In this document: one piece after another, positions 6,590 to 10,747 of the stretch | Position numbering within the stretch: the stretch's first letter is position 1 | How the letters are laid out: every line of letters begins with the position of its first letter | Notes under the pieces: model-generated | Told to the model about the DNA's origin: nothing | The model's input: the letters and a program-made list of their open reading frames with translations, nothing else | Databases searched by the model: none | Source of the DNA: an uncultured Anaerostipes sp. | GTDB lineage: Bacteria > Bacillota > Clostridia > Lachnospirales > Lachnospiraceae | Assembly: GCA_900756035.1 (NCBI GenBank) | Contig: CAAEIR010000159.1 | Span: forward strand, 1 to 10,747 | Reading direction: 5' to 3' | DNA length: 10,747 bases | Translations under genes and position numbers: made by a program

Positions 6590-7390
6590 ATGGAAAAAAC
6601 ATTGGTAAATTTGACAGACAAAATTGTCATTGTAACAGGGGGTGCCGCGGGAATTGGAAAACATATTGCTTCTGTGATTTCTGCATGCGGAGCAAAGGTT
6701 ATGATTTTTGATCGCAATGTAGAAAATGGAACGCGACTGGAAGGAATGGAATGTTTTTATTGTGATGTAACAAGCAAAACCAGTGTTTGCGAGGCAGTGG
6801 AACGTGTGGTTGAAAAGTATCAAAGAATTGATGCACTGATAAATAATGCAGGTGTTTTAAGACCACAGCTTCTAGTCGATATTTATGGAACAAATCCAGA
6901 GTATGAAATTGATGAAGATAGTTTTGACTTTATGTTTCAGGTCAATGTAAAGGGACTTATGCTTTGCTCTCAGGCTGTGGCAAAACAACAAATCAAACAG
7001 GGAAAAGGGGTGATAGTTAATATTTCTTCAGAATCCGGAATGGAAGGATCTGCGGGACAAAGTATTTATGCAGCGACTAAAGGTGCGGTAAATGCACTGA
7101 CAAGATCTTGGGCAAAAGAATTGGGAAGTAAAAATCTTCGTTTTGTAGCTATAGCCCCTGGAATTATGGAAAAAACTGATATGAGAACAGATGCTTACAA
7201 TCAGGCATTGGCATACACAAGGGGAACGATTCCGGAAAATTTAAATGATGATTATTCTAAGAGTATTCCGCTTCAACGAGCCGGAAAGCTGGATGAAGTT
7301 GGATATTTAGCTGCATTTTTAATATCAGATCAGGCAGAATATATTACCGGAACTACATTGAATATTTCGGGTGGAAAATCAAGAGGATAG
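6590..7390 (+). CDS. Sorbitol-6-phosphate 2-dehydrogenase (SDR family)
   Basis: A 266-residue classical short-chain dehydrogenase, expected to oxidise D-sorbitol-6-phosphate to fructose-6-phosphate with NAD+ in the cytoplasm (orthologues are called gutF, srlD or sorD). The Rossmann start 'IVTGGAAGIGKHIA' gives the TGxxxGxG cofactor loop (16-23). NNAG is at 85-88, and the catalytic tetrad is Asn119, Ser147, Tyr160 and Lys164. Family-specific stretches are 'LLVDIYGTNPEYEI', 'ISSESGMEGSAGQS', 'APGIMEKTDMRT', 'ALAYTRG' and the C-terminal 'TGTTLNISGGKSRG', which I recognise from the Firmicute sorbitol-6-phosphate dehydrogenases. ATG 6590 is nine bases after AGGAAAGG (6573-6580); an ATG at 6583 is out of frame and too close. 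It is the first gene of its operon, 51 bases before the aldolase. A related polyol phosphate cannot be excluded as the true substrate. Confidence 0.85.
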   Translation: MEKTLVNLTDKIVIVTGGAAGIGKHIASVISACGAKVMIFDRNVENGTRLEGMECFYCDVTSKTSVCEAVERVVEKYQRIDALINNAGVLRPQLLVDIYGTNPEYEIDEDSFDFMFQVNVKGLMLCSQAVAKQQIKQGKGVIVNISSESGMEGSAGQSIYAATKGAVNALTRSWAKELGSKNLRFVAIAPGIMEKTDMRTDAYNQALAYTRGTIPENLNDDYSKSIPLQRAGKLDEVGYLAAFLISDQAEYITGTTLNISGGKSRG

Positions 7391-7428
7391 TCAGAAAAAG
7401 TAACAAAAGGATAGAAAGATGAATTTAT

Positions 7429-7434
7429 GGAGGA
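7429..7434 (+). promoter_or_regulatory. Ribosome binding site deciding the aldolase start
   Basis: GGAGGA at 7429-7434 sits seven bases before ATG 7442. An in-frame ATG at 7427 overlaps this site and so cannot be served by it; 7442 is the better start. Confidence 0.8.
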
Positions 7435-7441
7435 TCAGCAG

Positions 7442-8098
7442 ATGAAATATTATTTAGACAGTGCAGATTATAAAATGATTGGGAAGTATGTAGAGGATTA
7501 TAATCTTGAAGGAGTAACATGTAATCCTACAATTATTATAAAAGATCAGGCAGAGATTGGGAAATTAATCGAGAGCGTGCCAAAAGGAAAGGAAGTTTTT
7601 CTGCAAGTTATTTCAGATGACGAAGAAGGGATCATAAGAGAAACAAAAGCATTGATGGAATTGCGAGAAGATGTAATTGTAAAAATTCCGGCAACAGAAC
7701 AAGGATTGAAAGCAATTCGTAAATTAAAAGAAGAGAAGATTGATGTTTTGGCAACAGCTATTTACTCTATGCAGCAGGCACTCATGGCAGCAAATTGTGG
7801 TGCTGCTTATGTGGCACCTTATGTAAATCGTATTTGCAATTTAGAGATGGATGGAGTGGATGTAACGTTAAAAATCCATAAAGTATTTCAGGAACAAAAT
7901 ATTTCATGCAAAATAATCGCAGCAAGTTTTAAAAATATGGATCAGGTCAATCAGCTGATGGCAGGAGGAATTGAAGCAGTGACAGTTGGTGCAGATTTGA
8001 TGGAAAAAATAGTCCATAACAAACATGCACAAGAAGCGTCTGACGATTTTATTGATGCATGGGAAGAATACACAGGAGAAAGAAAGTTAATCTTGTAA
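7442..8098 (+). CDS. fsa: Fructose-6-phosphate aldolase / transaldolase-like protein
   Basis: A 218-residue single-domain TIM-barrel aldolase of the small transaldolase group. It is expected to interconvert fructose-6-phosphate with dihydroxyacetone and glyceraldehyde-3-phosphate. From ATG 7442 the product begins 'MKYYLDSADY' with Asp6; 'GVTCNPTII' follows at 24-32. The Schiff-base lysine is Lys81 in 'VIVKIPATEQG', then 'LATAIYS' (Thr106) and 'YVAPYVNRI' (Tyr127, Arg130). Tyr127 and Gln55 occupy places where fructose-6-phosphate aldolases have Tyr and Gln while true transaldolases have Phe and Glu, as I recall the E. coli FsaA literature. This favours aldolase over transaldolase. Length is very close to FsaA (220). 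It lies 51 bases after the sorbitol-6-phosphate dehydrogenase and probably shares its transcript; its likely substrate is that enzyme's product. Activity on another phosphosugar remains possible. Confidence 0.8.
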   Translation: MKYYLDSADYKMIGKYVEDYNLEGVTCNPTIIIKDQAEIGKLIESVPKGKEVFLQVISDDEEGIIRETKALMELREDVIVKIPATEQGLKAIRKLKEEKIDVLATAIYSMQQALMAANCGAAYVAPYVNRICNLEMDGVDVTLKIHKVFQEQNISCKIIAASFKNMDQVNQLMAGGIEAVTVGADLMEKIVHNKHAQEASDDFIDAWEEYTGERKLIL

Positions 8099-8127
8099 CA
8101 GTAACGTCGAGGAAGAATAAGAATTCA

Positions 8128-8156
8128 TTGACATTTTTGTGTGGGCTCGATAAGAT
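8128..8156 (+). promoter_or_regulatory. Near-consensus promoter of the SorC-family regulator
   Basis: TTGACA at 8128-8133, a 17-base spacer and TAAGAT at 8151-8156. Same perfect -35, same spacing and a similar -10 as the promoter at 6500. Transcription would begin near 8163, giving a leader of about 50 bases. Confidence 0.8.
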
Positions 8157-8181
8157 AAAAGAATGTTGGACAGAGATACAG

Positions 8182-8198
8182 TATGTTTCGTTTGTGCA
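8182..8198 (+). promoter_or_regulatory. Candidate SorC-regulator operator, copy 2
   Basis: TATGTTTCGTTTGTGCA, the partner of 6555-6571, lies 25 bases after the end of the -10 box and directly before the ribosome binding site AGGGAGAGG (8198-8206). If it binds the regulator, the gene controls itself. Confidence 0.45.
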
Positions 8199-8213
8199 GG
8201 GAGAGGAAGAACA

Positions 8214-9200
8214 ATGAGCAAAAATGATGAAAGATTTCTTATGAAAGTTGTTGATATGTATTATAAAGAGGAGATGTCTCAGGAAAAAATTGCAAAAAAA
8301 CTGGATGTTTCAAGGACTACGATATCTAGAGCTTTGGCAAAGGCAAAAAAGGATGGATTTGTAAAAATCATTATCGATTTTCCGGCAGAAAATTCTATAG
8401 AGCTGGAAAAAGAACTAGAAGAAAAATATCAAATGAAAGAAGTGATTGTCGTTCGGTCAGGAAATGTGGAAACATCAGAGTATCTTGTGGCAAAAGAGGC
8501 AGCTTCCTATTTGGCCAGAGTGATAAAGAGTCATATGCTGCTTGGTGTAACATGGGGAAAAACAATGAAGCATATTGTAGATGCTTTTAATTCAGATCAG
8601 ATTGGTCGGAATTTAAAAGTAAAAGATGTCCAAGTTGTGCCAATGCTTGGAACCACATTCCCGGAAACGGCAGATGAAGCGGACTTGCGTCTTGGATATT
8701 CCAGTTTGCTATCCAATAAATTGGCAGAAATGGTGCATGGAATCAGTTATAGTTTGCCGGCGCCAATGTATGTCAGTAATCCGGAAACAAAACGGATGTT
8801 GACAAAAGAACCTCAGATTGCAAATGTTTTAGAAAAGGCAAGAAATTGTAAAATTGGAATTTTTGGCATCGGAACATTGACACGACATTCCTCTTTGGCG
8901 GCGCTGGATAAAGAGAAGAAAGATATGGTTCTTCAAATGGCGAAACAGGGTGGTATTGGAGAAGTTATTGGAAGGGTTTTCAATCAGAAAGGAGATCCGA
9001 TATCAAGTGAAATTGATCAAAGACTGATTGGTCTGACGCTGGAAGAAATTCGCCAAATTCCAACGAGGGTTGGAGTGGCGTTTGGGAAAGAAAAAACAGG
9101 AGCGATTGAGACGGCTGTGAGAACAGGTCTTATGAATGTTTTAATTACAGACAGCGAAATGGCAGAAACTCTTTTAAATTATCATTTTTGTGAAAAGTAA
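8214..9200 (+). CDS. SorC-family (DeoR/CggR-like) sugar-sensing transcription regulator
   Basis: A 328-residue DNA-binding regulator. The N-terminal helix-turn-helix spans about residues 20-48, with 'MSQEKIAKKLDVSRTTISRALAKAKKDGFVKI'-type sequence at 21-52 (key residues Ser33, Arg34, Ser38, Arg39). The rest is the SorC sugar-phosphate-binding fold, shown by 'LLGVTWGKTM' (109-118), 'VVPMLGT' (141-147), 'IGIFGIGT' (214-221) and 'RVGVAFGKEKTGAIETAVRTGLMNVLITD' features near 285-313. Members sense phosphorylated sugars. Given the neighbours, sorbitol-6-phosphate or fructose-6-phosphate is a plausible effector (inference). ATG 8214 is chosen over an in-frame ATG at 8163 because AGGGAGAGG lies just before it and because 8163 falls on the predicted transcription start. 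The gene has its own promoter and ends just before a strong terminator, so it is the last gene of the cassette. Confidence 0.9.
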   Translation: MSKNDERFLMKVVDMYYKEEMSQEKIAKKLDVSRTTISRALAKAKKDGFVKIIIDFPAENSIELEKELEEKYQMKEVIVVRSGNVETSEYLVAKEAASYLARVIKSHMLLGVTWGKTMKHIVDAFNSDQIGRNLKVKDVQVVPMLGTTFPETADEADLRLGYSSLLSNKLAEMVHGISYSLPAPMYVSNPETKRMLTKEPQIANVLEKARNCKIGIFGIGTLTRHSSLAALDKEKKDMVLQMAKQGGIGEVIGRVFNQKGDPISSEIDQRLIGLTLEEIRQIPTRVGVAFGKEKTGAIETAVRTGLMNVLITDSEMAETLLNYHFCEK

Positions 9201-9206
9201 GATGAT

Positions 9207-9257
9207 AAAAATCCTCTTGGCTTGAGATGAAAACATATCAAGCCAAGAGGGTTTTTT
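9207..9257. terminator. Bidirectional intrinsic terminator between convergent genes
   Basis: CCTCTTGGCTTGA (9213-9225) and TCAAGCCAAGAGG (9238-9250) form a perfect 13-base stem around a 12-base loop. It is flanked by AAAAA (9207-9211) on the left and TTTTTT (9252-9257) on the right, so the RNA of either strand ends in a U run. It serves the SorC-type gene on the plus strand and the radical SAM gene on the minus strand. Confidence 0.95.
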
Positions 9258-9294
9258 AGGTGTGAAGAAGAATGTTTTTTGTCTTTTTTACAAT

Positions 9295-10212
9295 CTACAA
9301 AAGATTTCCCTGACGAATGTTTTGAACCTTTAACTGATGAGAAATTTCATTTAGTACCTTTCTTTTCTGAAGACTCCATCTGGGAGCAATCAGCAGATTC
9401 TCAGGACCGTCGCCGGTGAGTCGGTGTATAACAATATCTTCTCTTAAATTTCCAATACATTTTACAATCAGCTGAACATACTCATCCAGTGCAAAAACGG
9501 GAAATGGATGCTTTTGGTATTGTTCAGCCAAATCTGTGTTTTTTAGAATATGGAGCATAGAAAATTTCACGCCGTGAATGGGAAATTGGTTTAAGTATCG
9601 CACAGATTCCAATATCATTTCTTCGGTCTCACCCGGCAGACCTAAGATGAGATGAACGATCGTGAGTACGCCGATTTTTTGAAGGCGGCGTATCGCTGTC
9701 TCAAAGCAGGATAATGGGTATCCCCGCCGAATAAACTCTGCGGTGTCCGGGTGAATGGTCTGCAGACCCAATTCCACGAATACCGGTTTTTCCTGACAAA
9801 GCTCCTGCAATAGCTCTAAAACATCCGGAGAGAGGCAGTCCGGTCTTGTGGCAATGGAAAGAGCAGAAATCCTTGGGTCCCGGATGGCTTCATAAAAAAG
9901 TGTACGAAGCTTTTCGATTGGTCCGTAGGTATTTGTGAATGCCTGGAAATATGCAATATATTGGGTACTGTCGGTTTTATGAGAGATAAGTTCGATTCCC
10001 TGGGTGATCTGGTCTGTAACGGAACGCCGGTGATCGGAGGCAAATTCACCGGAACCTCCGGCGCTGCAAAAAATACATCCGCCCCTTCCCAGAGTACCGT
10101 CACGGTTGGGACAGGTGAATCCACCGTCCAGTGATACCTTATAGATCTTTTCTCCAAAGTGATTTTTCAAAAAACTATCCAACGAATAGTAACGTTTGCC
10201 ATGCCAGTTCAT
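9295..10212 (-). CDS. TIGR01212-family radical SAM protein (YhcC / YtqA-MnmL type)
   Basis: A 305-residue cytoplasmic radical SAM enzyme on the minus strand. The 4Fe-4S site has the unusual spacing of this family: Cys34, Cys46 and Cys49 in 'TCPNRDGTLGRGGCIFC', that is C-x11-C-x2-C rather than C-x3-C-x2-C. Further family marks are 'YIAYFQAFTNTY' (about 105-116), 'ALSIATRPDCL', 'VFVELGLQTIH', 'TIVHLILGLPGET' and 'HGVKFSMLHILKNT'. In Bacillus subtilis the family member YtqA (MnmL) is reported to act in making mnm5s2U at the wobble position of tRNA together with the methylase MnmM (YtqB). E. coli YhcC belongs to the same family with less certain function. No mnmM-like gene adjoins it here. ATG at 10212 is preceded by GGAGGG (complement of 10218-10223) at five bases. 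It converges on the SorC-type gene and shares its terminator. Confidence 0.92.
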   Translation of the reverse strand: MNWHGKRYYSLDSFLKNHFGEKIYKVSLDGGFTCPNRDGTLGRGGCIFCSAGGSGEFASDHRRSVTDQITQGIELISHKTDSTQYIAYFQAFTNTYGPIEKLRTLFYEAIRDPRISALSIATRPDCLSPDVLELLQELCQEKPVFVELGLQTIHPDTAEFIRRGYPLSCFETAIRRLQKIGVLTIVHLILGLPGETEEMILESVRYLNQFPIHGVKFSMLHILKNTDLAEQYQKHPFPVFALDEYVQLIVKCIGNLREDIVIHRLTGDGPENLLIAPRWSLQKRKVLNEISHQLKVQNIRQGNLL

Positions 10213-10258
10213 AAATTCCCTCCATGATTATGATGCCGGAGCCTTCTTTAGCGAGATG

Positions 10259-10287
10259 AGAATATCATACAGCTGATAAAAGCGCAA
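10259..10287 (-). promoter_or_regulatory. Candidate promoter of the radical SAM gene
   Basis: On the minus strand, TTGCGC (complement of 10282-10287), a 17-base spacer and TATTCT (complement of 10259-10264) are seen, with a TG one base upstream of the -10 hexamer. The start codon lies about 46 bases downstream. The -35 match is weak; the extended -10 makes it plausible. Confidence 0.4.
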
Positions 10288-10373
10288 GGGAAATCTTTCT
10301 TAGATTTAACAAAATTGTGTATAGAATATTTATATTTCTCCTTTATGATGGAAACAAAAGGAGAGTGATAAGA

Positions 10374-10747
10374 ATGAGTTCAGTGATTCAGTTTGATATT
10401 TGGGCAGCGATAAAACTTCAAAAACATCAGCTGCCTATCGTAAATAAAATTTTGCTGGCAATCACCAGATCTGCCAACGGAGGATTGATTTGGATTCTCA
10501 CAGGGTTGGGAGTTTTGGCAGGATTCAGGGAAAAACATTTAGGAATCTTGTTCTTTTGTGTACTGATCTTTACGGCTGTCATTAATAATCTTATTTTAAA
10601 ATCCATTTTTATGAGAAAGCGGCCTTGCGATCTGTTTCAGCGGATTCCGGTACAGATCAAGCGTCCCTGTGGGTCTTCATTTCCATCGGGACATACAGCA
10701 GTTTCTTTTGCGTGCGCAACCGCTTTATGTGCAATTTATCTGCCGAT
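10374..10747 (+). CDS. PAP2-superfamily membrane phosphatase, 3' end outside the window
   Basis: The first 124 residues of a PAP2-type acid phosphatase. These integral membrane proteins dephosphorylate lipid phosphates such as undecaprenyl diphosphate or phosphatidic acid. Motif 1 is complete: Lys76, then six residues, then Arg83-Pro84 in 'KSIFMRKRP'. Motif 2 is 'FPSGHTAVSF', with Pro104, Ser105, Gly106 and His107. The third motif (SRxxxxxHxxxD) would lie beyond the window end. Hydrophobic segments at about 38-50 and 57-73, and a further one beginning after 108, fit membrane helices. The short N-terminus before the first helix has no cleavable signal. ATG 10374 follows AAAGGAGAG (10357-10365) at good distance. 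It is divergent from the radical SAM gene and shares a 161-base intergenic region with it. Substrate (undecaprenyl-diphosphate versus phospholipid) is not decidable from this part. Confidence 0.9.
   Translation, partial: MSSVIQFDIWAAIKLQKHQLPIVNKILLAITRSANGGLIWILTGLGVLAGFREKHLGILFFCVLIFTAVINNLILKSIFMRKRPCDLFQRIPVQIKRPCGSSFPSGHTAVSFACATALCAIYLP

Noticed and set aside
6517..6711. Small cysteine-rich open frame (64 codons) overlapping the dehydrogenase start
   Set aside because: Its ATG lies in the spacer of the 6500-6528 promoter, upstream of the predicted transcript start, and most of it overlaps the well-supported dehydrogenase gene in another frame. The internal ATG at 6583 is only two bases from the ribosome binding site.
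7427..7441. Longer N-terminus for the aldolase from ATG 7427
   Set aside because: The codon overlaps the GGAGGA ribosome binding site, and the family normally begins with the strand matched by the product of ATG 7442.
8163..8213. Longer N-terminus for the SorC-family regulator from ATG 8163
   Set aside because: ATG 8163 coincides with the expected transcription start of the 8128-8156 promoter and has no ribosome binding site; ATG 8214 has AGGGAGAGG just upstream and begins at the usual place relative to the helix-turn-helix.
10306..10336. Possible PAP2 promoter TTAACA with TATATT
   Set aside because: The spacer would be 19 bases, and several alternative A/T-rich hexamers (TATAGA at 10320, TATGAT at 10344) fit equally poorly, so no single call is supported.

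Overview
The window looks like a chromosomal segment of a low-to-moderate GC Firmicute of class Clostridia, most likely a Lachnospiraceae-type gut anaerobe. The basis is the A/T-rich codon use with purine-rich coding strands, strong AGGAGG ribosome binding sites, hairpin-plus-T-run terminators and a gatCAB operon. I cannot assign genus or species from sequence alone. No rRNA, tRNA, CRISPR array, insertion sequence or phage gene was seen, and there is no gene-free stretch longer than about 165 bases.

Layout. (1) 3-707: the 3' part of an unrecognised protein with two related 'G-x-Y / G-x-D / G-x-Y' beta-type repeats. (2) 823-4038: gatC-gatA-gatB, the tRNA-dependent Asp/Glu amidotransferase, with its own promoter and a GC-rich hairpin after gatB. 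(3) 4119-6429: three tightly packed HAD phosphatase genes. The first two are diverged tandem paralogues (Cof type) whose last 30 bases are identical; the third is a YjjG-like HAD-IA protein. A very strong terminator follows. (4) 6500-9257: an insulated sugar-phosphate cassette. A near-consensus promoter drives a sorbitol-6-phosphate 2-dehydrogenase (SDR family) and a fructose-6-phosphate aldolase/transaldolase-like enzyme. A second near-consensus promoter drives a SorC-family regulator, and a bidirectional terminator closes the block. (5) 9295-10212, minus strand: a TIGR01212-type radical SAM protein (YhcC/YtqA-MnmL family). (6) 10374-end, plus strand: the 5' part of a PAP2-type membrane phosphatase.

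How the genes fit together. GatCAB converts misacylated Asp-tRNA(Asn) and/or Glu-tRNA(Gln) to the amidated forms. In the cassette, the dehydrogenase would interconvert sorbitol-6-phosphate and fructose-6-phosphate, and the aldolase would interconvert fructose-6-phosphate with dihydroxyacetone plus glyceraldehyde-3-phosphate. The regulator is a plausible sensor of one of these phosphosugars. No transporter or kinase lies in the cassette, so its substrate must be supplied from elsewhere.

The most interesting point is a 17-base motif, TATGTkTCrwwTGTGCA. It occurs once in the leader of the dehydrogenase (6555-6571) and once in the leader of the regulator (8182-8198). It sits 26 or 25 bases after the end of the respective -10 box and directly before the ribosome binding site. 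This is a candidate operator through which the SorC protein controls both its neighbours and itself.
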